From Chamaelirium japonicum (taxonomy: Eukaryota; Streptophyta; Magnoliopsida; Liliales; Melanthiaceae), in contig OX393552.1 in the NCBI GenBank assembly GCA_947650365.1, positions 52,335,428-52,399,427 on the forward strand: 64,000 bases of DNA, in the 5' to 3' direction. The notes under the pieces were generated by a model that ran no database searches, was not told the origin of the DNA, and worked only from the letters and a program-made list of their open reading frames with translations. The position numbers and the translations under genes are program-made. Every line of letters starts with the position of its first letter. Position 1 is the stretch's first letter. Positions 30,901-39,535 of the stretch are shown here, in pieces.

Positions 30901-32137
30901 TAAATAATGTGTCTTATACTTCAGAACATGGCTGTGTAAGGACACCAAACTCTATCGAACCATTTGAATACTTGCACAAGGCCATTTGCTATCGGTTGCC
31001 ATACCTATCCATTAATTGTTGTGTCAATCACTTTCTTATCATCATTGTAGAGTGCTGCATCATGTTCTTTCTTGAATGCGAGCATTTTCTTTGATCTCTG
31101 CACTTTTCCGAGCTAAACTGAGCAAGTGCCTCTCCATGATGCAGGATGAGGGTGCAGACAAAACCGACTTGGCCGAATCTGAAAAGGGCACGGGAACTGA
31201 AGATGAAAGAAACAAGAATAGTGCGAATGAGAAGAGCAGTGACAAAACTTCAAAGACAGATGATAAGTCGGAGAAGGAGGAGAAGGAAGATAAACAAGGT
31301 GGGAAGGAGAAAGAGCCTGTGAAAGAGGAGGCTGTCAATAAGGAATTGTTGCAGGTGATAATTTGTGACCCATCTTGTTTGAATGTTTTCATGTGTTATT
31401 TTGATGATATTCTCACATGGCTTCATTATTTTTGGAAAACAGGCGTTCAAGTATTTTGACCAAAACCAAGTCGGCTACATCAAGGTACAACATCTCATTA
31501 ATCTCTCGCCCAGCTTATTGCTAAATACGCATACAGTTTTGATTAATAGGCTGGTCTTGCGCTTGCAGGTTGAAGATTTAAGGTGCATTATTCACAATCT
31601 GGGCAAGTTCCTATCATACAGGGATGTGAAGGTGAGATAATTGCACATCTTTCATTCTCACTCCAGAGAAACCAACTAGGACCAGACTGTTGGATCAATT
31701 TGGCCCGGAGTTGAAACAAGTCTTTGGTTCAGTCCTGAACCAGACAGGCATAAACTGGGTTTCACAAAATTTAATCAAAATAACCCGTTTTTTTTTTAAT
31801 TAAAACATGTTTTTTTGGTCTCAAACACAGAGACCCTACTGTAGAAGAACCCTATGAAAAGTGGGTCGGCTAGAACTAACTTTGTTGATACAAAACATAT
31901 AGTTCTTTATCATGGCTCAACTGGTGGTTGTGCTAGTTTTGGATTATAGCCAACTTTCCTTTATCCTTTTTTCTAAAAAAACCTTCTCCACTTGTTTGAT
32001 TTTGGTGCAAATGGTTGTGGTTAATTTTGTCTCTCATCCTCAAACAGGAAATGGTGAAGAGTGCTTTGTTCGAAAGCAACTCTGCGAGGGATAACCGCAT
32101 TTTGTACAAGAAGCTAGTGAGGCTAGGTGACATCTAA
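6848..32137 (+). CDS. RSA1: CCAR1-like nuclear protein, homologue of Arabidopsis RSA1/EMB1579 (22 coding exons)
   Basis: Joined coding exons: 6848-6919, 7070-7270, 15542-15850, 15943-15969, 16056-16120, 16391-17050, 17158-17203, 17810-17902, 18017-18072, 18230-18341, 19845-20059, 20162-20225, 22016-22183, 22279-22309, 22410-23653, 23755-23835, 26076-26150, 26236-26583, 31145-31354, 31443-31484, 31569-31631, 32048-32137. All have GT-AG borders and consistent phase, giving 1,423 aa. Seen in the protein: a Gly/Tyr/Gln/Ser-rich N-terminus starting MYPSKGGNAYGQQ; an Arg/Glu-repeat tract (about 350-405); a DBC1/CCAR1-type region (about 455-695); a long Lys/Glu-rich disordered part with repeated KKxVKK motifs (about 707-1121); a conserved C-terminal CCAR block (about 1122-1200); an acidic stretch ending in DDxxDDATLSDDGFQE; and an EF-hand-like loop DQNQVGYIKVED (about 1365-1376) before the end. 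Known of the family: Arabidopsis RSA1/EMB1579 is a nuclear calcium-binding protein needed for salt tolerance and embryo development. The start ATG follows a leader intron and an AG-rich context. Intron 3 of the 5' region (7271-15541) carries a stack of transposons. Confidence 0.93.
7271..8019. other. start of the 8.3-kb intron, no feature seen
   Basis: AT-rich intron sequence after the second coding exon of the RSA1 homologue. There is no recognisable repeat or open frame before the LINE remnant begins near 8020. Confidence 0.5.
8464..9131. mobile_element. hAT-type MITE inside the LINE
   Basis: Terminal words CATGGATACACCGATAC and the complement of CTAGGAAGCACCGATAC form imperfect inverted repeats. 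The flanks CTTTTGAG (8456-8463) and CTCTTGAG (9132-9139) form an 8-bp target duplication with one mismatch. It interrupts the LINE frame between MPLRLKS and SKFNKTAI. It is AT-rich inside with a TA array near 9004 and is non-coding. Confidence 0.75.
9564..10327. mobile_element. hAT-type MITE, 764 bp, 8-bp TSD
   Basis: The element begins TAGGGGTGGGAC and ends GTCCCACCCCTA. The duplicated target CCCTTGGT is perfect at 9556-9563 and 10328-10335. Removing it restores the LINE frame order, so it inserted after the LINE. A local duplication of about 76 bp (GGCCCTTCGGGTTGCTCGGG near 9678 and 9745) lies inside. Confidence 0.9.
10901..13150 (-). CDS. hAT-family transposase (BED finger, DUF659, hAT dimerisation), two exons
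   Basis: Exons 13150-11334 and 11240-10901 join through a GT-AG intron (GATAG|GTATAC to TTGTAG|GTTGC), giving 718 aa with no internal stop. Residues 21-75 form a BED zinc finger (C46, C49, H63, C75). The DUF659/catalytic region follows with SDGWTD (D219/D223), ITDNAA (D280) and the CVVH motif (about 303-306). The C-terminus has the hAT dimerisation block: WWANYG, then SSSCERNWSTFS supplying the likely catalytic Glu, then RAEDLVFIHSNLRLLSR. It would cut and join the ends of its own element. An acidic tail rich in DPDMPP follows. The start is the first ATG of the long frame; an upstream non-coding exon is possible. Confidence 0.88.
13354..14170. repeat. GC-rich minisatellite inside the hAT element, 24-bp units
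   Basis: From about 13880 the unit CGGCTGTGATTCACGCGGAC plus CACA recurs at 24-bp spacing, with variants carrying GTTACTCGCGG. From 13354 to 13880 longer, decayed units share CGGTGGGCTCGGCG and GCATCACAGCC. The array lies between the transposase start and the element end, where hAT elements carry subterminal transposase-binding repeats. That role is inferred. Confidence 0.85.
14300..14482. repeat. tandem repeat CTCCGTGGGCTGCAGAGCAG, about four copies
   Basis: Units of roughly 30-40 bp containing TCGTCGGAGGAGGAGCTCCG and GGGCTGCAGAGCAGATCT repeat here. They lie upstream of the transposase and end at AGAG|GTACGC, which looks like a splice donor for the plus strand. The stretch from 14190 (TATAAAA-like) resembles a promoter and leader facing away from the transposase, perhaps a captured host fragment. 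This is weakly supported. Confidence 0.55.
15181..15541. other. end of the long intron, nothing recognised
   Basis: Intron sequence between the LINE remnant and the coding exon at 15542. It contains a normal pyrimidine-rich approach to the acceptor TTGTATAG. Confidence 0.6.
19219..19710. mobile_element. possible hAT-like MITE in an intron of the RSA1 homologue
   Basis: The stretch starts near AAAGGTGTAAATTGGGGCTG and ends near CAGCCCATTTACAGCCCTA, with GGGCTTGGGC-type words inside. The inverted ends are imperfect, and a clean 8-bp target duplication is not visible (CCTATCCA against CCTCCCAA). The overall design matches the other Gly/Pro-codon-like MITEs of this window. Confidence 0.45.
20226..22015. 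other. 1.8-kb intron of the RSA1 homologue with degenerate insertions
   Basis: It contains a segment rich in TTTCGGCTAAAACTG-type words (about 20880-21070), a GA microsatellite (about 21243-21279) and AT-rich remainder. No coding exon could be supported. Confidence 0.5.
23836..26075. other. 2.2-kb intron with repeats
   Basis: It holds degenerate CGGACAC-rich sequence at 24510-24690, a poly-C/CA microsatellite at 24855-24945 and AT-rich spacer. The (CA)n run also encodes an artefactual Thr-His peptide. No exon is seen. Confidence 0.6.
24855..24945. repeat. (C)n(CA)n microsatellite
   Basis: A run of about 16 C followed by CA repeats with one AA interruption, inside an intron of the RSA1 homologue. 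Confidence 0.97.
26584..31144. other. 4.6-kb intron of the RSA1 homologue
   Basis: Apart from the MITE at 29230-30003, the intron is AT-rich sequence without a recognisable element. Flanking the MITE on the minus strand, a short frame (about 30128-29946) has coding-like Leu/Ser/Glu content but matches no family I recognise. Confidence 0.5.
29230..30003. mobile_element. hAT-type MITE family A, copy 1 (774 bp)
   Basis: The ends TAGGGGTGTTCATGG and CAATGAACACCCCTA are inverted repeats. The target duplication TTTACTAC is perfect at 29222-29229 and 30004-30011. The interior matches copies at 39644-40337 and 48185-48916, including TTAAGCCTTTAACTTTGG and GCAAATAGCAACACCC. It is non-coding. Confidence 0.93.
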
Positions 32138-32447
32138 GAGGTGGATTCACCGACGACACCAATGAATCAAGATGTTTCGAAATTATCCCAAGTTAAAATT
32201 TGGTCGGTCGGTCATGTTGGATGTTAAGGACCGCAAGAGTTTTGGTCCAGTGTGAATTGATTCTCCCTTTTCATTCCTTTTGTTCTCAACCTGATGCTGC
32301 AATAGCGCAACGCAAAACTGGGTCCACTCACTTGTTTGTATCATGCTTTTCGCATACAATTATAAAATGATTCCATTTACTTTGCAATATTTAGGTCTAT
32401 TATATCGGAACGACACTTATAATCTCGTATTCTAGCATTGTCTCTTA

Positions 32448-32611
32448 CTACATCAGCAGCAGACCGCAACCAAGGAGTATCAAGTGCACGGGGGTTACGA
32501 GCTTGTTTCCATGGCCATAATTACCATATCCGTATCCTTCGTCTACTCCCAGACTTTCTATAACATTGAAGTCACCTGTACATCACAAGAATGATGCTAT
32601 TTAGATTGAAG

Positions 32612-32672
<61 letters not shown>

Positions 32673-33300
32673 GAACTTTCTTACCTCTCTTTTCGGTATG
32701 GCCGCACCCGGTGTTGAGGGTGTACATAACATCTCGTATAGATGCTCCGTTGTAGAATTGGAAATTGTAGAGGACGTTGTCGACGCAATTGAGCACGAGC
32801 TTGGTCTCGACGAGGCATGGGCCGTTGCAGTACTCATCGGTCGCCTCTCGAGGTACGTTTATGCTACCTTGTTGATTGAGCCTGTAGGACTCCTGGCAGC
32901 TGCTGTACACCTGTGCAAAGATCGAATCTTTCGATTAATTTCTCGCTGCCACGCCCATTTTAATTGATCCAACCCTTAATGTTCTGGATGACTATCTTAA
33001 GTCTATACTCACATAATGATCATTGAAGCAGTGCATTGCTCTGGCTACAATCCCCACTGGATCCTCATCTGCATGGATTCCAATAGTAATGTTACAATCA
33101 GTCAAAGTTTTGCAAGGGAAATGAAGATATCGATGCACTCGGACGCTCGAGAAGACTTCGTTCAACATCAGATGGTCGTGATCAAAGCGGATACATTGAA
33201 TCCTGGTAGGGGTATGCATACCTGACTTGCAGCAGGTTGCCGCCACGCCTAGGACCGCCAAGAGAAAGCACCAAACACCGAGGGGGAGAGACGAAGCCAT
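32448..33300 (-). CDS. DUF7731-type secreted or membrane-anchored protein (4 exons)
   Basis: Exons 33300-33222, 33068-33013, 32910-32685 and 32575-32448 join in frame with GT-AG borders to give 162 aa. Residues 1-24 form a signal peptide (hydrophobic run WCFLLAVLGVAA). Conserved family blocks follow: ARAMHCFNDHYVYSSCQESY, a Pro-Arg-Glu-Ala segment, YCNGPCLVETKLVLNCVDNV, then NFQFYN and KRGDFNVIES. The last residues (LILLGCGLLL) are hydrophobic with no charged tail, which suits a GPI anchor or membrane end. The Cys residues fit disulphides outside the cell. The function of the family is not established. The gene is convergent with the RSA1 homologue, the two stop codons being about 310 bp apart. 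A CT microsatellite fills most of the last intron. Confidence 0.87.
32612..32671. repeat. (CT)n microsatellite in the last DUF7731 intron
   Basis: About 29-30 CT units between exons 3 and 4 of the minus-strand gene. The intron is only 109 bp long, so the repeat is most of it (read as GA in the transcript). Confidence 0.97.
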
Positions 33301-33917
33301 CGGAGTAGGGTTTCGAGCTTCCCGACCCCTTGAGCTTAGTGAGAGAGAAGGCTGTGTTTAGATTTATAACCACATGTGCTTTGCTGGTAGAAGTAATTTG
33401 GTGAAGAATTTAAGCATCCATCCCCTCCCTCCACTCATCTAAGCTTTCTTTCTTGCTTTCTGGTGCGCAAGCCAACCAATTACTTCTGGAGTGTCAAAAA
33501 GGACCTTCAGCCACATTATATTGCCCTTGATCAACTTCCTATGCCCGTCAGTGCCCACGATCACCGTTCGATCGATGATTCTTGCTTATAGATGTATCGG
33601 GATCGAAGGGGGTTGGATGGTTGATGCTTGAAGGGTTCTGTGGTCATGGTGATTGGAGGGGGGGTAGGTGAGCAGGGATGGAGAACACTGGATGAAATTA
33701 ATTGATTGGGGGTATTTTTGTAATTTGGCATTGTTGGATGATGTAAAAAAGTGGGTTGGGATTTGGTGTGAAGGGGTGACCTAACTTCTTTGACTCCCTG
33801 CATGTTTGGTTGCAGCTGCAGATGTTTCTCAGGAGGGTATTACTGTTTCATTGTTAGGTATAACTTCATACAAAGTAACAAACGTTGGTTTTGGTCTTGG
33901 TTTTGGTATTGGTTTTT
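33301..33917. other. upstream region of the DUF7731 gene
   Basis: This is the probable promoter side of the minus-strand gene. No further gene or clear element is seen. A GGTTTCGAGC-type leader lies next to the ATG, and TTATAA words occur near 33362. Confidence 0.4.
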
Positions 33918-34135
33918 CTTTCTTTTATTTTTTTTGTGAGATCGGTGGGTGCCCCGAAATCTTTTGGATAATGAACCCACTTCAGACACAGACTAATCCC
34001 TCCGAGCACTAATCCACTCGGAAGTTTTCCTATGAATTCTTGGGTAACTCGAGATAGGGAAGGAATCGAACCCACGACCTCCTCAACGAAGCATCAATTA
34101 TTTTTGCCGACGCCCTGTCCCCTGGTGGGTTTCTT
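33918..34135 (-). mobile_element. tRNA-derived SINE, copy 1
   Basis: Minus-strand sequence carries a polymerase III B-box-like GGTTCGATTCC within GAGGTCGTGGGTTCGATTCC. It continues through ACTTCCGAGTGGAT and ends in GGCACCCACCGATCTCAC followed by A-rich sequence. The B-box region and downstream words are shared with 37640-37850, and the tail word with 63640-63849. Confidence 0.65.
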
Positions 34136-35261
34136 GGAGTTGAAGGAACTGGAGGAAAACTTGATAGAGGCTCCACCTAGCATCACAGAGGATAGTTTTG
34201 GGAGGAACAAGATCTTTCTCTATCATAAATGCAGCATTATTTTGGAAGGAAAAGCGAAAAATCGAACAAAGAACTAAATCAGAACACAAGGATTTAGGTG
34301 GTTTCCTCCAAGACGCGGTATCTCCACGGCCCACACCGATTCCTATGCTTTGAAACGGAAAAGAGACGACGATACCATTATCTGGGTTTCCAACGGCTAG
34401 CCTTTGTAGCATACGTGCAAAAAGCCAGCTCATTCTAAGATCGCTAGGTGCATCAAATGTGCTCGGCTTTATTGATCGTTCATTTTAACCGTTAATTTGA
34501 GGATCACATTTGATGACCCTAGTGCTCTTATAATGAGCTTTTTTTTTTTTTTTTTTGAGAAGTGCTATTTAGTTCTAAGGTTTTTTCGATCCCGCCAGCC
34601 CGATTGACTTGGCAGCATACAACTGCTGGCTGAAACCCACTAGCAATATTTAAATCTTTTACACCACTAGTTGCATGCTACCATCTCAATCGGGCTGAGC
34701 GAAATTGAGAAACCTTTGGACTGAATAGCATTTTTTTTTTTGTGTGTGTGTGATATCAAGGGGAATGTGATCATCCTCGGATTTTATTTTTTATTTTTAA
34801 AACCTCTAGATGCATGGTTGCTCATTAGCTGGATTCATCATAGACTATAACAGAACGAATGGATAAAGGACGACTTTGATGGATTTGGGTTAGAGATAAA
34901 GAGGGGCTGGGGAGGGGGATAAAAGAGGGGTTGAGATTTAAGGCGAGGGAGATAAAGAGCGGGTGGGATTGATTGTACTCCTCCCCCTCGACTCCACATT
35001 GGGGCAAATGCTACCCTCCTCCATAGAGCTCCTCACCAATGACCTTGGCGGCGACACCACCTTGACGACAAGGTGACGATCTCTGACGATGCTCCCCAGC
35101 TGAGTACTCGGTGAAATGACACACTCTCTCGGCTGTCGGATTCCCGAATAAGCCGAGCAGCATCTGGCGAAGTCCGTGGACACTCGTGACATGGAGACGA
35201 TCCCCACGGCCACCTTGCGGAGGGACGACAACGGTCGTGCTGCCATGGTTCAATAGTCACA
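34136..35261. other. intergenic, no gene seen
   Basis: AT-rich sequence. It contains a pair of short inverted words (AGCTCATTCTAAGATC near 34428 and its complement near 34520) that look like a small foldback remnant at about 34425-34545. A second pair lies at 34590-34730 (CAGCCCGATTGACTTGGCA against its partial complement). Confidence 0.45.
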
Positions 35262-36535
35262 CCGACATCTGCATGAATTGCTTTGTGAAGTGCAAGTATC
35301 TCAGATTGGTTGGAAGAGTTAGGAACCAAAGTCTGCATGGTAAATCGCCATGAGATTATTAATTGTACCGTACCGTCACATGTAAACACATATCCCGTCT
35401 GTGAATGAGTCTTGTAAGGATAAGAAAGATAACCAGAATATGCATATCATACTAAAAGTGGATCATTGATTGATTCTCTTAAAAAAAATAAGCCCATATT
35501 AGTTATTCCATAGAGATATCATAGGATATGTTTAATGCCATTCCAATGCCACCAAGTTGGTGCAGAGCTAAACCCTTCTAATTAGTCGATTAAAAGAGAT
35601 ATATCATATCTAGTGCATTGGACTAAGTACATCAAAAACCTATTGCACTAAGATATGACACTTCAGGATCAAGACGCGTTTTATTAACTTCTTTGGATGA
35701 AAGTGGTCCTTATTAATGCGAGTGATCGAACAACCGTTGGAGAACTCAATGTTTGAGTCTTATCCATGTTGAAGCACTTCAGTAACTTTTCCGAGATCTT
35801 TTATCTCGAATTCTTTCTTTAAGTACTTGAGAATTTTCACAATCTTTTCAAGAGTCCTAATTAGATTCATATCATCGATATAAATTGTGACGATAATAAA
35901 GCCGGATTCTGATTTCTTTATAAAGACACATGGGCACATTAAATTATTTACAAGGTATAAAAAATTGAAATACTTCGTAACATTTCACAAAATATTTCAG
36001 TTTTTCAATTAATTGAAATGTAATATATTGTTAAATATTACAATATTTCGTGAAAATTCGATACATTTCATGAAATATTTTTGTTTTTTAAGATGTCAAA
36101 ATGAGGGTCAAAATCGATATTTTAAACCTTGATTGTTCACAAATGCTTCTTTCACCAAATATCCACTAAGTCGATTATACCACTTTATTCTAGATTATTA
36201 AAATCCATAAAGGGATCGTCTTACTTTAATCGAGTATATGCTTCGTGGATTTGGTGTATTTACTTCATGCAATTTCATCCTTGAGAGATTTTCATATAAA
36301 TATGTGTATCCAATATTCTATATAGATACAAGGTAACAATATATGTAAGGTGCATGTCGAGTCTTTTTAAGACTAATAGATTGAGTAAATATCGGAACAC
36401 AATTTCATGCATCACAGGCGAATACGTTTCTTCGTAATCAATAATGGGTTTCGGCATGAAACCTTGAGCTACAAGACGTGCTTTATGTCTAACGATTTTG
36501 TTGTTTTTGTTGCACTTTCTTGTTATTATCCACTT
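35262..36535 (-). mobile_element. degraded Copia retrotransposon: reverse transcriptase and RNase H
   Basis: The minus strand reads, with frameshifts, KIVRHKARLVAQGF, then IDYEETYSPVM, RRSLYGF, CPCVFIKKSESGF, the YIDDMNLI catalytic box, LKKEFEIKDLGK, a WHWNGIKHILRYL-like segment, SQTGYVFTCDG and SEILALHKAIH. These are the conserved Copia RT and RNase H blocks in order. The AT-rich stretch at about 35946-36137 interrupts the RT region and looks like a later insertion. No LTRs are seen. Confidence 0.85.
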
Positions 36536-36584
36536 AATCCTACAGGTTTTACGTTATTAGGTGTTAGGACTATATGTTCATATC

Positions 36585-36742
36585 CATACCTGAAAGTGCA
36601 TTTGTACCCGTAACCCATACTTATATCGGATGTTTTAGGTCCCTTGTACAACCCATACCCATAACCATACCTGAAAGTACATTTGTATCCGTAACCCATA
36701 CTCGTACCAAATGTTTTAGATTGGGGTCGGGTCACAAGTTAG
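36585..36742. repeat. 79-bp tandem duplication
   Basis: CATACCTGAAAGTGCATTTG at 36585 recurs with one change at 36664, and the similarity continues through AACCCATACT and GTTTTAG. It belongs to a GGGTATGGG-rich, MITE-like stretch to about 36835. Confidence 0.75.
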
Positions 36743-36878
36743 ATAGGCAATTGGGTTTCGGGTATGAGTACTGGGGTATTCATACCCATACCCGAAAGCT
36801 AATCGGGTAGAGTTCCAATGCCCACACCCTACCCAAACATTTTCCTTGATGTTGTTTTAAAACATACGATTGAGAAGG

Positions 36879-37310
36879 GTAAAATGGGGAACAAAATGTA
36901 GGATGGAAGGAAGAATGGGTTTGTGGATTACTGAGATTGCCCTTCCCATTATAGCCCTTGTTTTTTTAATGGATAAATAAGATTCAATTGATTAGTGGCA
37001 GAGAAAAGAACGGTAAAATGAGAAACAAAAAGTAGAATGGAAGGCAGAATGGATTAGTGGGATTTATTTCCAAAGTAGCCATTGGTTTTTTAAATGGATA
37101 AATAAGACTCAATTGATTAGTGGCAAAAGGGTAATATTCTCGGATGGTATTTGTGATTTGTGTAGGGATAGAATGGGAAGGACAAAAATGGCATATTATT
37201 GTCCTAGCCCTTTTGTTTGTTTTCATGACATAGGATTCAAAATACTGGGCATGTATTCATATATATGGTGAAGGGTAAATGGGAACATATGTAAAAGGAT
37301 GGAAGGAAGT
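36879..37310. repeat. 133-bp tandem repeat, two full and one partial unit
   Basis: GGTAAAATGGGGAACAAAAT at 36879 recurs as GGTAAAATGAGAAACAAAAA at 37012, with shared downstream GGATAAATAAGA and CAATTGATTAGTGGCA. A third, decayed unit begins near 37271. Confidence 0.75.
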
Positions 37311-37639
37311 AAGAAGCCAAAACTGTGGATTTATTATATTAGGGGGGGTATGGATACTTGCTGTTTTATGTTTCCAAGAGCTCAAGTGCCAACATCATTT
37401 AGATGAGTTCAAATCTCCTCTAGTCGGACATCCCTAGTCGCGAGTCCCATGTGGGCCGGCATGCATCATAGGGGTTGTTTGACATCATCCCGGAACCGTC
37501 CGTTCTATTCCCAGCTTCTTATTTTAAAACTAAGGGATAGAAATAGAAATTTTAAAAAACCCATATGGCTCCTTATAATAGGGATTCTCTTTGGAGTTGG
37601 TTCTAAAAGGTGGCTCCCGATTTTGTTGGGATGTCAATT

Positions 37640-37850
37640 TAGTTCCCTCGGTATAAATAGTTATACCCACTTCGGCCACGAACTAATGTTTTCGGAAATG
37701 AATATTGATCCACTCAGAAGTTTCCCTACGCACTCCTGGATAACTCAGGGGGGAGGGGGAGGAATTGAACCCACAACCTCCTCACCAGTTACCTACGAAC
37801 TCTCCTACCCCCTGGTGGGTCTCGCCCTCCCGTTCTCTTATGAGAGTGTA
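37640..37850 (-). mobile_element. tRNA-derived SINE, copy 2
   Basis: The minus strand has GAGGTTGTGGGTTCAATTCC (B-box-like), preceded by CCACCAGGGGGTAGGAGAGT and followed by GAAACTTCTGAGTGGATC. The same order occurs in copy 1 at 33918-34135. No clean tail or target duplication could be set. Confidence 0.55.
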
Positions 37851-38079
37851 CGATCATGACGTAGAGTGCTACCCGAAAACTAGAATTAAACCACCAACTA
37901 ACCCTATTAACCCCTACCCTACCCTTATCACCCCCGCTTTGGTCGGTAGGGTTTCAGTTAAAATCTCATCATACTGGCGAGGGAGGAGGACTCGTCATGA
38001 AAATTGCTCCTAAATCTAGTTAGACCCTGACTAAAAAGCTGGGATAAAAATAAAAAAAAAAAAAAAAATTTTATTGCTA

Positions 38080-38152
38080 TGGAGATGCGGGGTATCGATC
38101 CCCGTACCTCTCGCATGCTAAGCGAGCGCTCTACCATCTGAGCTACATCCCC
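38080..38152 (-). tRNA. tRNA-Ala (AGC)
   Basis: The minus strand gives a complete 73-nt cloverleaf. The 5' acceptor strand GGGGATG pairs with CATCTCC through one G-U, and the discriminator base is A. The D-arm is GCTCAGATGGTAGAGC (A-box), the anticodon loop CTTAGCATG has anticodon AGC, and the T-arm GGGATCGATACCCC (B-box) is paired. There is no intron and no encoded CCA. A run of T follows on the transcribed strand (AATAAAATTTTTT), a normal polymerase III stop. The body is intact, so this is probably a working gene. Confidence 0.95.
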
Positions 38153-38319
38153 ATTTTGATTTACAGCAGCTATACAGTCTATTTGATCTAAGCGATATGA
38201 CGACCGAATCAATACCAACGCTGCTGTCGGGAAGAGCACTTATATTTCGACATACAAGGTGACATACTAGCGGACATACTGCCAACTCACCAATATGTCG
38301 GAGAGTATGAATGAACAAT

Positions 38320-38489
38320 GAGTAATAATGCTTTTTGAACAATCTACGTCGACAAACCAGACCCAGGCCCTAGTGGTAGGGCCCACTTGATACAAATAAT
38401 GATGCACGGAGCCCTGGTCCTCGCCACCACGGCATGGGTCTGGTCTGTTGAAGTTTTTGTCGACGGAGATTGTTCAAATAGCATTACTC
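38320..38489. mobile_element. foldback MITE with GAGTAAT ends, copy 1
   Basis: GAGTAATAATGCTTTTTGAA at the left pairs with GCATTACTC at the right, and inner words GTCGACAAACCAGACCCA pair with GGTCTGGTCTG. Flanks ATGAACAAT and TAGAACAAT suggest a decayed 9-bp target duplication, typical of Mutator-like elements. Confidence 0.65.
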
Positions 38490-38607
38490 ATAGAACAATA
38501 CTTGGCTACAATAGTAGTCGTCGGAGCAACGGACTCCAACAAGCTGATGTGGCATTCCATGATTGGACTACACTCCACTATCATGAAATAAACCGATTAA
38601 AACAAAA

Positions 38608-39105
38608 AGTAATGTTACTTGGACAGTCTAAAAAACAAACCAGACCCAAGAAGTGATGGTGGGACCCAAGGATCAGTGCATCAAAATTCATACCAAGCAC
38701 TAACCCCTAGGCCCCACCACCACTTCTTGGGTATGGTTAGGGATGGCAACGGTGCGGTTTTGGGCAAAACCGAAACCGCAACACCGAACTGCCACACCGA
38801 AATCACACCACACCGCGACGATGTACCGTATATAAAACCGAAACCGCACCATGCGGTGCGGTGCACCGCTGTTTAACATTATAATAGTTTAAACGGCGTG
38901 ATTTTTTATGGTTTTGGACAAAATCAAAACCGTACCGCAACACCGAAACTGTATCGCACCACGATGGTTTTATATTTTGTCAAATCAAAACTGCACCATC
39001 TGGTATGATTTTTTGCGGTTCTCGATTTTAAACCGTACCTTTGCCATCCCTAGGTTTAGTTTGTTTTTTAGATTGTTTTTGAGATTGTCCGAGTAGTATT
39101 ACTCT
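38608..39105. mobile_element. foldback MITE with AGTAAT ends, copy 2, host of a nested hAT MITE
   Basis: AGTAATGTTACTTGGACAG at the left and CCGAGTAGTATTACTCT at the right form inverted ends. The target duplication AAAACAAAA (9 bp) is perfect at 38599-38607 and 39106-39114. Inner arm words AAAAACAAACCAGACCCAAG and GTTTAGTTTGTTTTTTAG pair only after removing the 315-bp element at 38738-39052. Nine-base duplications point to Mutator-like mobilisation. Confidence 0.75.
38738..39052. mobile_element. hAT-type MITE nested in the foldback element
   Basis: It begins TAGGGATGGCAACGG and ends TTTGCCATCCCTA. The flanks GGTATGGT and GGTTTAGT match at six of eight positions. The interior is rich in AAACCG and its complement. 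Confidence 0.75.
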
Positions 39106-39535
39106 AAAACAAAAGTCTTGAGTTTAAAGTTATAATATGGGCTCCACATGATAGCTATGGAGTGGTAGACGTTCAGGTAGTATGATCCAATCATTGACCC
39201 ATCAGCTTGTTAGAGCCCGTTACTCGAACAACTGTAGCAGCCCCTTGTATGTTAAAAATTTAAAATAGTATTTTCTTCTTTAAAAATGAGAAATGATAGT
39301 CACCGTCCCCTACGAATGGTAGGGTACGAGTGTGGTAGCGAAATCAAGTGCACTTGGTTATTTTCAGATCAAGTGCTTCTACAATTGTTCATTCGAAAGA
39401 GACCGAGCGCAATGTAGCAAAATTCAACCACCGTTGATCACTCGGTCTCCAATAAACGAATGAGTTGTGGCGTATTGTATGAGATCAGTGGCGGTCGTGC
39501 GACACTCTGCATGAGCCAGCGATGGTGGCACTGGA

